The position numbers and the translations under genes were made by a program. Below, in pieces: positions 46,566 through 55,101 of a stretch of 64,000 nt of DNA. The number at the start of each line of letters is the position of its first letter. Position 1 is the stretch's first letter. The stretch is from Polyangium sp. 15x6 (GTDB lineage Bacteria; Myxococcota_A; Polyangia; Polyangiales; Polyangiaceae): assembly GCF_029960785.1 (NCBI RefSeq), contig NZ_JASBQE010000017.1:101576-165575 (forward strand), written 5' to 3'. Below the pieces are notes generated by a model. It worked only from the letters and a program-made list of their open reading frames with translations. It did not search any database and had not been told where the DNA came from.

Positions 46566-48641
46566 CTAGCTCCCACCTTGGCCGGACGTACCGCCGGTGC
46601 CCGTGCTCGAATTCCCCGCCGGCGCGCCGGGCGGCCTGTCGCGGGGCTCGGCCTCCATCGCGTCCTCGGGCGCGTCGGGGGAGGCGCCCTTGCCGAAGGC
46701 CGGAAAACCGCCGCTGTTGATGTTGACGAGGAGCCCCACGATATCGATGCCCATCGGGTGGAAATCGATGAAGCCTGCCGGTCCCTTGATGGTCAGCCGC
46801 AGCCCGGCTTCGAGCACGAGCGTCATGCCCGCCTTGAGGTGAATCTCCTGGCCCGCGTCGAGCGCGTAATCGGTCCCCACCTTCTCCTGCTTGCCCATCT
46901 TCACGGTCAGCGAGACCCCGCCGTCGACCTGGCTGCGCTGGTCGAGCAACACGTGCAAATGGTCCGCCGATTCGATGAGCTGCTTGCGCACGCCCTTCAC
47001 CACGAGGTCCGACGCGCCGTCCACCGTCTCCATCTTGTCGTGCTGCGTGCGGAGCACCTCGTCGTTCTTGACGAGCTTGTGCAAATCTCGCTCGGCCTGC
47101 ACGTAGACGCGCTCCGATCCGGCCTTGTCGTCGAATTTGATCTCGTTGTAGCCGCCCGTGGCCGGAGAGGATTGGCTCTTCCACGTGCTCACGGTCATGT
47201 CGTCCGGGAGCTTGTAGGGCACCTGCTCGATCGCATTGTAGACGCGGCCCGTCACGACCGGCCGATCCGGATCGCCGTCGAGGAACGTGACGAGCACCTC
47301 CTGGCCGACGCGCGGAATCGTGATCATCCCGTACGCCGTGCCGGCCCAGCCCTGGCTCACGCGCATCCAGCACGAGGTCCGGTCGTCGTAGTTGCCCTCG
47401 CGATCCCAGGGGAATTGCACGCGCACGCGGCCGAACTCGTCGGTATGGATCTCCTTGCCCGGCGGGCCCACCACGGTCGCGCTCTGCACGCCGAAGACCC
47501 GCGGGCGCGGCGTCTTGATCGGCGGGCGGTAGGGCGCGGCGGGGTCGGCGAAGACCGCGGCGCCGGTCATGGTCCATTCGTCGCCCGGCGTGCCTTCCAC
47601 GGAGAACGACGAAACGAGCAATCGCTGGCTCGGCCCGAGCGACGGGTGCAAATGGTCCTCGATCGTGAAGACCGCGCCCGGGAAAAGATCGAGGGTGTTC
47701 GTGTTGAACGTGACCCGGCGTTTGTCGGCGCGGAGCGATTGCAGGCGGCGCGTGGCGAGGTCGGTCCCGTATTTGGGGTCGTGCCGGGCGATGGCCTGAT
47801 CGTCCGCCACCGGCGTGCCCCCGCCGCCCATCGTGCCCTCCACGAGGAACGCGCCCGGGTTGTAGGTGTATTGCTCGTATTTGCTCTCGGGGCCCGTCGC
47901 CGGAGGGGCGGCGCTCCCGAGGAGCGGGAAGGAGGGATTGCGGAAATCATGGTCGCGCATGACGTGCGCGCCCGGCCGGACCTCGTGGCCGAGGCGGACG
48001 AGCGAGAGAAACTCGCGCTGCGCGGCCTGGTTCGGGTTGTCGACGAAAAGAATGGGCGGGCGCGGCGCCGCCGCGTGCAGCTTGTCGCCGAACGTGAGCA
48101 CGGAGCCCGCGCCGCCCCGGTCCGAAAACCAGAACGTGATGCCAGCCTCTTCGAGCAGGCGGCAGAGGAAGGTATAATCGCTCTCGCCGTACTGGACCTT
48201 GAATTCGAGCTTCGGGTAGAGCCCTCGATCGATCTGCCAGGTCGGCTCGACGCCCCACTCGCGGAGCAGCACGTCGGCGATGTCGGGAAGGGAGAGGTGC
48301 TGGAAGATGCGGTGGTTCGTGCGCTGGGTGAGCAGCCACAGGTCGGGCACGATGTGCAGGTAATAGGTCGAGAGCCCGGTCTCCTCGGTCTGCGCCTGGG
48401 ATTGCTCGATGTAGCTGCAGACGCCTTTCCAGGTGCGCGCGCCCTGGTCTTTCACGTAGGTCCAGCCGGCCACGATGTGGAGCGAGGCGGGCTTGCCGAC
48501 GATCGCCTCGAGGTCGAGGTCGGGCCGCTGCGCCCGCGCCACGACGGACACGTGGAAGAGCTCGGAGAGAGCCTCCTGCACGGAGAAATTGTGCACGGAG
48601 AGCTTCGCTCCGCCCGATAACGTGAGTTCGAGGATCGGCAT
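46566..48641 (-). CDS. vgrG: Type VI secretion spike protein VgrG
   Basis: A 691-residue VgrG (TssI). The gp27-like part spans about 1-390 (EALSELFHVSVVARAQRPDLDLEAIVGKPASL, YGESDYTFLCRLLEEAGITFWF). The gp5 OB-fold follows (about 395-480: ATVVGPPGKEIHTDEFGRVRVQFPWDREG, GWAGTAYGMITIPRVGQEVLVTFLDGDPDRPVVTGRVYN). A repetitive beta-helix makes up most of the rest (EIKFDDKAGSERVYVQAERDLHKLVKNDE). The Gly/Ser-rich tail carries no recognisable effector domain, so this is a canonical rather than evolved VgrG. AGAGGGA precedes the ATG. No tssB, tssC or other baseplate genes are in the window, so this is an orphan module. Confidence 0.95.
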   Translation of the reverse strand: MPILELTLSGGAKLSVHNFSVQEALSELFHVSVVARAQRPDLDLEAIVGKPASLHIVAGWTYVKDQGARTWKGVCSYIEQSQAQTEETGLSTYYLHIVPDLWLLTQRTNHRIFQHLSLPDIADVLLREWGVEPTWQIDRGLYPKLEFKVQYGESDYTFLCRLLEEAGITFWFSDRGGAGSVLTFGDKLHAAAPRPPILFVDNPNQAAQREFLSLVRLGHEVRPGAHVMRDHDFRNPSFPLLGSAAPPATGPESKYEQYTYNPGAFLVEGTMGGGGTPVADDQAIARHDPKYGTDLATRRLQSLRADKRRVTFNTNTLDLFPGAVFTIEDHLHPSLGPSQRLLVSSFSVEGTPGDEWTMTGAAVFADPAAPYRPPIKTPRPRVFGVQSATVVGPPGKEIHTDEFGRVRVQFPWDREGNYDDRTSCWMRVSQGWAGTAYGMITIPRVGQEVLVTFLDGDPDRPVVTGRVYNAIEQVPYKLPDDMTVSTWKSQSSPATGGYNEIKFDDKAGSERVYVQAERDLHKLVKNDEVLRTQHDKMETVDGASDLVVKGVRKQLIESADHLHVLLDQRSQVDGGVSLTVKMGKQEKVGTDYALDAGQEIHLKAGMTLVLEAGLRLTIKGPAGFIDFHPMGIDIVGLLVNINSGGFPAFGKGASPDAPEDAMEAEPRDRPPGAPAGNSSTGTGGTSGQGGS

Positions 48642-48662
48642 ACGTGTCCCTCTTCGGTCCGC

Positions 48663-49550
48663 TCAGGGGAGCGGCTTCGGTTCTTCGTTGCGGGAGAGGA
48701 CCGCGCGATCGGGGTAGACCCGCGAGACGCGCAAGGTGCGGTTCGCGCACTGGAAGAGCGGGCCGCCGGGGCCGCGGCGATAAAAGACGCGGACGTTCTC
48801 CTGCAGGTAGAACGACCAGAGGCCGGCCTCGTCGCGCAGGCCGAACACGCAGCCGAATCCGGTGCAATCGACGAGGTCGAAGGCCCTGCCCGCCCGCGCC
48901 TCCTCGTCCGTGACCTTCTGGATGTATTCCTTCACGAGCGGCGGCACGTACGGCTGCCCGAGCAGCTCGCCGCCCATGTAATGGTGCTTGTTGACCTCGA
49001 CGTAGCTCTCGCGCGCGAAGGTCCGCGGGCGGCTCCTGGCGAAGAGCGCGCGCCAGTGCGTGCCGGCGCTGCCCTGCCAGCTCGCAGCATGGGCGCCCGA
49101 ATGAAAGACCTCCGGTCGCCGCCGGTCGCCGCGAATGAAGACCGAGCAGCCCGTGAGCTCGGCGGTGAAGAAGACGGGCGGATTGACGTTCGCGCCCCTG
49201 TCGTCGAGGACCTCGCCGTCGGGGATGTGCATCGTGACCTGCCCGCCGCCGGGGTTCCAGGGCAAGTACCAGGTGAGAAAGCTGTCGGCGGGGCGCGGCG
49301 TCCCGGGCTCGTAACGTTCGAGGACGAGCTCGTAGGCGAGGTTTCGGTCGACCGTGGGATTGTTCGTCTTGACGAGCTTGGCCGCGTGAAGGCGGCGGCT
49401 GCGCCGGATCTTGTGGCGCTGCTCGTCCGGCATGCGCTCGGCGTTCTCGTCATTCAGCGTGAGGAGGGCGTTCGCCACGATGGGCCGCGTCCTCGTGAAT
49501 TCGAGGGCCCCGTGTTCGAGAAACTTCTGCGTGCCGGTGGCGCTGGGCAT
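48663..49550 (-). CDS. Putative deamidase-type effector with LxGC...His signature
   Basis: A 295-residue protein 21 nt upstream of vgrG, same strand. Its middle carries FFTAELTGCSVFIRG (Cys135) and PEVFHSGAH (His150). An LxGC motif followed by a catalytic His is the hallmark of the CNF1/BLF1 glutamine-deamidase fold; the 15-residue Cys-His spacing equals that of CNF1 (Cys866, His881). Around it lie WYLPWNPGGGQVTMHIP and DCTGFGCVFGLRDEAGLWSFYLQENVRVFYRR, suggesting a beta-sandwich. There is no signal peptide. Position beside VgrG and PAAR suggests it is carried by the spike. No homology search was possible, so the fold is inferred from motif and spacing only; a different beta-sandwich protein is the main alternative. 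Confidence 0.55.
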   Translation of the reverse strand: MPSATGTQKFLEHGALEFTRTRPIVANALLTLNDENAERMPDEQRHKIRRSRRLHAAKLVKTNNPTVDRNLAYELVLERYEPGTPRPADSFLTWYLPWNPGGGQVTMHIPDGEVLDDRGANVNPPVFFTAELTGCSVFIRGDRRRPEVFHSGAHAASWQGSAGTHWRALFARSRPRTFARESYVEVNKHHYMGGELLGQPYVPPLVKEYIQKVTDEEARAGRAFDLVDCTGFGCVFGLRDEAGLWSFYLQENVRVFYRRGPGGPLFQCANRTLRVSRVYPDRAVLSRNEEPKPLP

Positions 49551-49619
49551 GGAACGCTCGCTCCGGGGGAGAAGCAAACCGGATCTCCTCGGCGCTGGCA
49601 AGCACGTTCGCGGGCGTTG

Positions 49620-49625
49620 TAAGAT
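49620..49625 (+). promoter_or_regulatory. TANNNT box of the lipoprotein gene at 49632
   Basis: TTGTAAGAT: TAAGAT, then 6 nt, then ATG 49632. It lies in the 81-nt divergent gap between this gene and the LxGC protein. Confidence 0.6.
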
Positions 49626-49631
49626 CCGCGC

Positions 49632-50819
49632 ATGAATGGATCGCTGCTTCGTGCCGCTTCGATGGGCCTCACGGCCCTGCTCGTGTCGAGCTGCGTCGAC
49701 GATGGTTACGACGAGTATGCGCCGAAGCCCCCGCCGAACCTCGCGTGCGCCTCGATTCCGTGCGGAGGCAGCGGGGAGGCGTGCGAGCCGTTCCTCATCG
49801 AGCCGAACGTCGTCATGGGGTCGCTGACCTCGGACGCCGAGTCCATCGTCGTCCGGCAATATGCGACGCCCGGCTCGGTTCGCCGCCTGCCGAAGCCCGG
49901 ATGCTCGGCGCCGCTCCTGGACGTCGGGGGCCTGCGGGTCGAATGGGCCGTGGTCTCGCACGATTTCATCGCCTGGACCCAGCGCGGCAACGAGTCGACC
50001 TGCCTCGGGTCGAATCTCTCCTGGTGCGACCCGAGGAACTGCGATCCCGACGTGATCCCCGTGCTCGGCGAGCAACCGGAGTTCGAGAAGCTCGCCGGGA
50101 TCACCCTCGGAGGCGAATACCTCTATTACATGCTCACGGACGGGCTCGTGGGCCGGGTGGCGAAGGGATCGACCTCGTACGAGGCGCTCTGGATCGACCC
50201 GGAATACAAGGAGGGAACGGCGGCCTCGCTGCTCTACGACATCCGCTACAGCGACGGCCGGCTCTATTTCACGCGCTTCGCGCTGGGCGACGACGTGCCG
50301 AACTCGTGCGACGACGGCGAGCAGGCCTTGACCGGCGCGGTGTACTCGATCGATCCGTCGGTGGGCGTGGGCGTGGAGGAGAAGGCGCTCGCGAAGGGCG
50401 TCAATTTCGCGTCGAGCCTCGACGTCTCGGATGAATACGTGTTTTTCTTCGCGCAGAACAACGCGCTTTTGAACCGCGTCCCGAAGGCCGGCGGGGCGGT
50501 GGAGTCGTTCGTGCCGGCGAGCGGCGAGCTCATCTTCTCGAATGCGGCGACGGACTTCTCGCTCGCGGTCCTGCCGCCGATCGAGGTGAATGGCGATTGG
50601 GTTTATTTCGGCGCCTCGACGTTCGACGGTGGCAAGGCGATCGCGCGGCTGCCGGTGGGCGGCCCGAACTGGGGGACCCAGGCGGCCGAGATCGTGGCGC
50701 GGCCGACCGGGCCGTTCCATTTCACCGTCGACGACGAGGCGCTTTACTGGATCGAGTGCGAGACGAACACGGCGTGCGAGAACGGGCGGCTCCAGGCGCT
50801 CGTCCTGTCGCCGCCGTGA
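49632..50819 (+). CDS. Lipoprotein with beta-propeller-like repeats
   Basis: A 395-residue lipoprotein (lipobox VSSC, Cys21). The mature protein has an N-terminal Cys-rich patch and then repeated strand units (DAESIVVRQYATPGSVRRLPKPG, GGEYLYYMLTDGLVGRVAKG, SDEYVFFFAQNNALLNRVPKAGG, NGDWVYFGASTFDGGKAIARLPVGG). These resemble the DUF5050-like propeller lipoproteins abundant in myxobacteria. It probably binds a ligand at the cell surface. It is convergent with the next gene (4 nt gap). Confidence 0.78.
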   Translation: MNGSLLRAASMGLTALLVSSCVDDGYDEYAPKPPPNLACASIPCGGSGEACEPFLIEPNVVMGSLTSDAESIVVRQYATPGSVRRLPKPGCSAPLLDVGGLRVEWAVVSHDFIAWTQRGNESTCLGSNLSWCDPRNCDPDVIPVLGEQPEFEKLAGITLGGEYLYYMLTDGLVGRVAKGSTSYEALWIDPEYKEGTAASLLYDIRYSDGRLYFTRFALGDDVPNSCDDGEQALTGAVYSIDPSVGVGVEEKALAKGVNFASSLDVSDEYVFFFAQNNALLNRVPKAGGAVESFVPASGELIFSNAATDFSLAVLPPIEVNGDWVYFGASTFDGGKAIARLPVGGPNWGTQAAEIVARPTGPFHFTVDDEALYWIECETNTACENGRLQALVLSPP

Positions 50820-50823
50820 GCGG

Positions 50824-52392
50824 TCAGTTCGGCTCCCGCACGGCATCCCCGCGGAGCTGCACCACCACGTCGCCCCGCTTGACCTCGATGATCCGGGCCT
50901 CCTCGCCGAGCGCGAGGAACGTGACGACATCGCCGCGCTGAACGCTTTTTGCTTCCGCCGCCGGGACCGTGACCGGCTTGTGCCGCTCCGACTCGACGGT
51001 CACCGGCCGCCAGTTGCAGACCTCCTCGTATTCGAGCCTGCCGTCCCTGTGAATGCGGGAGATCCGGTTCGTGGTTCGGCAGTTGTACGCCTCCTGCGAT
51101 TGGTGGCGGTCCTTCTCGAACGTGATCTTCACGCCCTTGCCCCCGGCGGCGGGCTGCACGCTCCCCACGGGGAACGCGCCGACGCGCGGGGATCCGCTTC
51201 CGTTCCCGTCGAGCGCCTTCGCGTACCCCGGCAGGCGCAAATCGACATGGAAGAACGCACGGTCTTTGAAGCGAAATCCGGTCGTACCTCCCGAAAGGGT
51301 CCGCGCCGTCTGCTCGTCGATGCCGTTCTCCTTTGCCTTCTGGTACTTGGCGGACGCCTCGCGCATCCGGCTGAGCTCGGCGTATTGCGCCGCCGTGATG
51401 GCTTGCACGAAGCCGCCGACGTAGCTGCCTTCCCTTTCGTGCATGTGCGACTCCACGTGCGCGTCGAGCCTCTTGCCCTCCGCCACCGCGAGGAGCGCAA
51501 GCTCGCGCGTCGTGTGGGCCCAGAGCGGCCGGCCCCTGCAATCGAGCGTCCCGCATTTCGCCACGAAGCGGCTCCGGAGATCCACGAACGAGGGCGCGAG
51601 CGCCGCGGCCGCCTCCGCGCTGCCGCGAGCCTTCTCGGACTTCGCGAGCAGCGCATCGAGCTCGTCGTAAAGCTCGGCGTACGCCTCGTAGTGCTTGCTC
51701 CGCGACGCATGCACGTCGAGGGGGATCTTCACGTACACCGTCATCTCCTCGGGCGCGAGCCCCGCCGCGCGGGCCCTCTGGGCCGCGCCGTCGAATTGCG
51801 CGAGGAACGTCGTCCTGACCTCCGCGGGCACGGCGAGACGCGAGAGCGCGGCCGACAGATCGTCGCGACGGATCAGCGACGCATAAAAAAGCACGAGGCC
51901 CTGATACCGCGCGTCCTTGTAGTGCCGCTCGTGCTGGAAGCGCGCGGCGACCTCGTCGTTCCCGATGATCACCGCGCTGAGCGCGGCCGAGACGATATCC
52001 AGGTCGCGATCGTCGAGGGAGCGGTACACCTTCTCGGGGTCGAGCGGCTTGATCCGGTTCCATTGGCGGGTCTCGTGCCCGAGCCGCCCCTTCTTCATGT
52101 GCCGCGCGCACGTCGCGAGGAGGAGCTGCGCCTCGGGGGATGTGTCCTCCCCAATCGGGAACTTCTTCTCGTTGTGGTTGTAATCGCTCTCAGGGTCGTG
52201 GTCATCGAGATCGTAATAGACGCGACGGCACTCCTCGCCCTCGTATGTGCCGGCCCCCGTCGTCTCGCCGCCCCCCATTCGGAGCATGCTGCCACAGCCG
52301 TTCACCGATCCGAGGATCCCGAGGAGGACCGCTGCCTTGCCGAGGCTGGATGTCCGAGGGGCCGAAGTCCCCTGGTTCGTCGCGCCGCTCAT
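50824..52392 (-). CDS. Large lipoprotein of unknown function
   Basis: A 522-residue protein with lipobox VNGC (Cys33) after an unusually long N-terminus. A Gly/Thr linker leads to an acidic/His-rich stretch (DLDDHDPESDYNHNEKKF). Helical regions follow (about 95-330: ARHMKKGRLGHETRQWN, AELYDELDALLAKSEKARGSAEAA), with a Cys pair in KCGTLDCRG. The C-terminal region contains a short beta module (RGDVVTFLALGEEARIIEVKRGDVVVQLRGD). No family is recognised. Confidence 0.7.
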   Translation of the reverse strand: MSGATNQGTSAPRTSSLGKAAVLLGILGSVNGCGSMLRMGGGETTGAGTYEGEECRRVYYDLDDHDPESDYNHNEKKFPIGEDTSPEAQLLLATCARHMKKGRLGHETRQWNRIKPLDPEKVYRSLDDRDLDIVSAALSAVIIGNDEVAARFQHERHYKDARYQGLVLFYASLIRRDDLSAALSRLAVPAEVRTTFLAQFDGAAQRARAAGLAPEEMTVYVKIPLDVHASRSKHYEAYAELYDELDALLAKSEKARGSAEAAAALAPSFVDLRSRFVAKCGTLDCRGRPLWAHTTRELALLAVAEGKRLDAHVESHMHEREGSYVGGFVQAITAAQYAELSRMREASAKYQKAKENGIDEQTARTLSGGTTGFRFKDRAFFHVDLRLPGYAKALDGNGSGSPRVGAFPVGSVQPAAGGKGVKITFEKDRHQSQEAYNCRTTNRISRIHRDGRLEYEEVCNWRPVTVESERHKPVTVPAAEAKSVQRGDVVTFLALGEEARIIEVKRGDVVVQLRGDAVREPN

Positions 52393-52463
52393 GGCCGCGG
52401 TAGAGTCGAGTCTCGAACGCGCGTCAAGAGCATGCGGCCCTTCTCCCTATGCTCGCTCTTCGT

Positions 52464-52611
52464 CGAACCCGGTCCGCGCCCTGCTTCGCCGCGGGTCGAC
52501 CCCCAGCGAACCCGGTCCGCGCCCTGCTTCGCCGCGGGTCGACCCCCAGCGAATCCGGTCCGCGCCCTGCTTCGCCGCGGGTCGACCCCCAGCGAATCCG
52601 GTCCGCGCTCC
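52464..52611. repeat. 43-bp tandem repeat (3.4 copies)
   Basis: Units begin at 52464, 52507, 52550 and 52593 and share CGAAYCCGGTCCGCG plus a 28-bp remainder (GGGTCGACCCCCAG at the end). The first two copies have CGAACCCGG and the last two CGAATCCGG. The array fills most of the 316-nt gap between the divergent genes at 52392 and 52709; the rest of that gap shows no gene. Confidence 0.92.
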
Positions 52612-52708
52612 TTTTCGCCGAAATGCTGCTCCGATTGCGTGGCGAGCCCTCCGTTTGGCGTCTACCGCCCCGACCGAATCTTCCGGCATGCCCCGAAGGA
52701 GGCTCTGC

Positions 52709-53524
52709 ATGGATACCTCGCTCGACACGCTCTTCCGTCTGTACACGTTCACTCCCGGCCGTCGTCTTTTCGCGATTGGGCAGGTGCGCAAGGCTGCGCT
52801 CGCTGCGGGCGACCTGGACTTCGCGGTGTTCGCGACTTCCTGCATCGATCACGACGAGGCATTGCGCACGCTCGAGGCGAAGTGGGCGGCGCAGGACGAA
52901 AAGGCCCCTGCGTTCGCGCCCGAGGCAAAGCCGATCGATCTCGCCGTCGACGGCGTGCTCGTCGCGATTCGTGATACCGCCGAGCGGCAAGTCGAGGCGT
53001 CGGCGCAGGGCGATCCCCTCGCCACGAGCGGCTCCGCGCTCTTGAAGGAGATCTTTCCGCGCGGTCTCTTCGCCGTGACGTCTCTCCCCTACGTGGAGGA
53101 GCTCTGCGAGGTGGAGCGGATCCTCGGCGTGCTCCAAGATCCGATGCGCGTATCCACGGTGCAGGAGCTCGGGCTCTCGCGGTATGTCGCGCGGCTCGTC
53201 GATCTGGCAAAGCAATATCGCACCGCGCTCGAGCTGCCTTTGCCGAAGCGGATCACGTTTCTCGAGGTGAAGGCCGCGCGCGCCGAGGGGCAGCGGCGAA
53301 TGCTTCAACTCGTGGCCATGATCGTCGGGCGATACCCGTCGGAGGCGCCGGAGGATCAAGCTTCCCGCATGGCCATGCTCGGCCCCATCGTGCAGCAAAA
53401 CGAGGCCATCGGGCACGCCCTGCGCGCGCGGCGAGCGGCCGACGACGTGGATCCCGAGACAGGCGAGCCCTTGCAGGCTCCCATCGTGAACGACGCACCG
53501 GCGCTCACGACGAGCCCCGCCTGA
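52709..53524 (+). CDS. Hypothetical cytoplasmic protein
   Basis: A 271-residue protein with an excellent Shine-Dalgarno (GAAGGAGG, 8 nt before the ATG). It has no signal peptide or membrane helix. The sequence is helical, with LDTLFRLYTFTPGRRLFAIGQVRKAALAAGD and VRVSTVQELG-like segments, ITFLEVKAARAEGQRRMLQLVAMIVGRYP, and a disordered C-terminus. No family is recognised. It lies downstream of the 43-bp repeat and is convergent with DUF362 across the hairpin array. Confidence 0.68.
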   Translation: MDTSLDTLFRLYTFTPGRRLFAIGQVRKAALAAGDLDFAVFATSCIDHDEALRTLEAKWAAQDEKAPAFAPEAKPIDLAVDGVLVAIRDTAERQVEASAQGDPLATSGSALLKEIFPRGLFAVTSLPYVEELCEVERILGVLQDPMRVSTVQELGLSRYVARLVDLAKQYRTALELPLPKRITFLEVKAARAEGQRRMLQLVAMIVGRYPSEAPEDQASRMAMLGPIVQQNEAIGHALRARRAADDVDPETGEPLQAPIVNDAPALTTSPA

Positions 53525-53544
53525 GGGGGTTCCACAGCGTAGCG

Positions 53545-53833
53545 CCGGGGTTTCACCCCGGACCCGAGCAGGGGCTATCCGCCCCTGCACCCGGACCAGC
53601 GCAAGCGCTGGACCCAGGGCGACAGCGCGCGATGCGCGCTGTCGACAGGGAGGGCGTTGCTAGCAAGCAGGGCAGTGCTGCTGTCTCGACTGGCGAGTCG
53701 GCTCGTGGTCTTGCCACGGTCTGTTCGATGAACTGCGCATCGCGCAGTTCATCGACCCCGAGTCCAGCGCTTGCGCTGGTCCGGGGTGCAGGGGGCGGAC
53801 AGCCCCCTGCTGGGGTGCGGGGCAAAGCCCCGC
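53545..53833. repeat. Array of adjacent hairpins with mirror-image ends
   Basis: At least ten palindromic stems follow one another. Examples: CCGGGG/CCCCGG 53545-53561, GCAGGGGC/GCCCCTGC 53568-53588, CCAGCGC/GCGCTGG 53596-53611, a 10-bp stem 53621-53643, TTGCTAGCAA 53657-53666, CGACT/AGTCG 53687-53700, CGTGG/CCACG 53704-53718, a 13-bp stem 53726-53754, CCAGCGC/GCGCTGG 53764-53779, a 9-bp stem 53788-53810 and GCGGGGC/GCCCCGC 53817-53833. The outer 70-75 bp on each side are imperfect reverse complements of each other. It fills the gap between two convergent genes; no gene is seen in it. Confidence 0.88.
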
Positions 53834-53842
53834 TCCGCGCCC

Positions 53843-54922
53843 TCAGAGGGTGACTTCGCGCAAGGAGATGCGGTTCTTGTCGAAGACGCCGAGCCCGAGC
53901 TCGCTTGCGATGCGGATGTACGTGGGTTCGCGGCCGGCGTCTTTGAGCGTTGGCAGGCCGTTGTCCTTGCGCCACTGCTCGATGATGCCCCAGCCGAGCG
54001 TGTCCATCGCCACGGGGTCTGTCGTTGCGTAGACGGCCTCGTGCAGCACGCGGCGCTTCTTGTTCTTGTCGAGCGGACCCTCGTCGTAGATGAGCTTGAA
54101 GCCGTCGATGATGTGCAAGCGCACGCGGCTCTTCACGACGTCCTGCGCGTAGAGCTCGGCGATCTGCGGGCTCGCGTTGTGCTGGTGGAAGGCGTGCGGG
54201 TTGATCGTCGCGCCGTGCGTGATGTTCTTGAGGCAACCCGTGTAGCCGCAGATCGAGTGATCCTTGATCAGGCCGACGTTGATCACGGCCGTCGCCTCCG
54301 TGAAGGGCCGGACGAACTTCGTCGGGATGCCCATCACCTTGAGCTCGGGCATCGTCGCGTCCTCGTTCTCGTGCACGGCGGTCGCGATGCCCGCGGGAAG
54401 TGCCGGGTCCGGACCCTTGTGGCGATCCCAGATGCGCGTGCCTTCCAAGAACTTCGGGTACTGCTCGAAGATCATGATCTGGCTCGCGGGCACGCCGGCG
54501 GCCATGACGCCGCGCACGACTTCGAGGATGAGCTCGCGGTTCGTGGCCATCGACGCGCCCTTCTGGCCTGCGATGCCGTTCGGCTTGATGGCGACCTTGT
54601 CGTCCTTGTGGACGAACTTGGCGAAGGCCTCGCCGAGATCGCTCTTGCCCGTGAGCTCGGCCATCACGCGCTCGAGCATGAGCTTCGCGGCGCCCTCGGT
54701 GGGCCAGAGGCCGTTCGGCTGCATCACGTTCGACTTCGCGACCTTCGCGACCTTGCCGGGGATCGAGAGGGGCACGAAGCCCGCGGGCGGCTTGGCCGCG
54801 AGCCCCGAGCCCGCGGCGAGCGCGTGATCGGCGCCGAGCAGCGCCGCGCCGGTGAGGGCAGCGCCGAGGAAGGTGCGTCGCGAGAAGGCCTCGGGGTACG
54901 GGGAAAAACGCGGGTCGGACAT
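53843..54922 (-). CDS. Tat-exported DUF362 protein
   Basis: A 359-residue protein with a twin-arginine signal (SRRTFLGAALTGAALLGA, residues about 14-31). The body matches DUF362: VAIKPNGIAGQKGASMATNRELILEVVRGVMAAGVPASQIMIFEQY, FTEATAVINVGLIKDHSICGYTGCLKNITHG and ATTDPVAMDTLGW. The family is often annotated as iron-sulfur-linked or of unknown function; here only isolated Cys residues are present, so an Fe-S cluster is not supported. ATG 54922 with AGGTGA upstream is preferred over longer non-coding extensions. Confidence 0.85.
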   Translation of the reverse strand: MSDPRFSPYPEAFSRRTFLGAALTGAALLGADHALAAGSGLAAKPPAGFVPLSIPGKVAKVAKSNVMQPNGLWPTEGAAKLMLERVMAELTGKSDLGEAFAKFVHKDDKVAIKPNGIAGQKGASMATNRELILEVVRGVMAAGVPASQIMIFEQYPKFLEGTRIWDRHKGPDPALPAGIATAVHENEDATMPELKVMGIPTKFVRPFTEATAVINVGLIKDHSICGYTGCLKNITHGATINPHAFHQHNASPQIAELYAQDVVKSRVRLHIIDGFKLIYDEGPLDKNKKRRVLHEAVYATTDPVAMDTLGWGIIEQWRKDNGLPTLKDAGREPTYIRIASELGLGVFDKNRISLREVTL

Positions 54923-55101
54923 GGTCACCTGCTCGCAGGCATCGTAGCGCAGGACGGCGAAGAGGTCCCGATGGCGTCGCCACCCCTCCGCCATGGCGGC
55001 GCCACCCCCGCGTGGACCCTTTGCACCCAAAATGCCCGCGTGTTCCCGCGTCCCGTTTGCTGGCACGAAGATCGCCGAAGAGGCCGCCGAGGAGGCTCTC
55101 G

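Noticed and set aside
46515..48620. 701-codon antisense frame over vgrG
   Set aside because: VgrG is unambiguous on the minus strand.
49595..49610. Possible sigma-54 promoter (TGGCA then TTCGC) before the lipoprotein gene at 49632
   Set aside because: The GC element is out of register for a -24/-12 site, and a TANNNT box explains the start better.
52464..52611. Possible CRISPR array
   Set aside because: The 43-bp units are directly adjacent with no spacers and there are no cas genes in the window.
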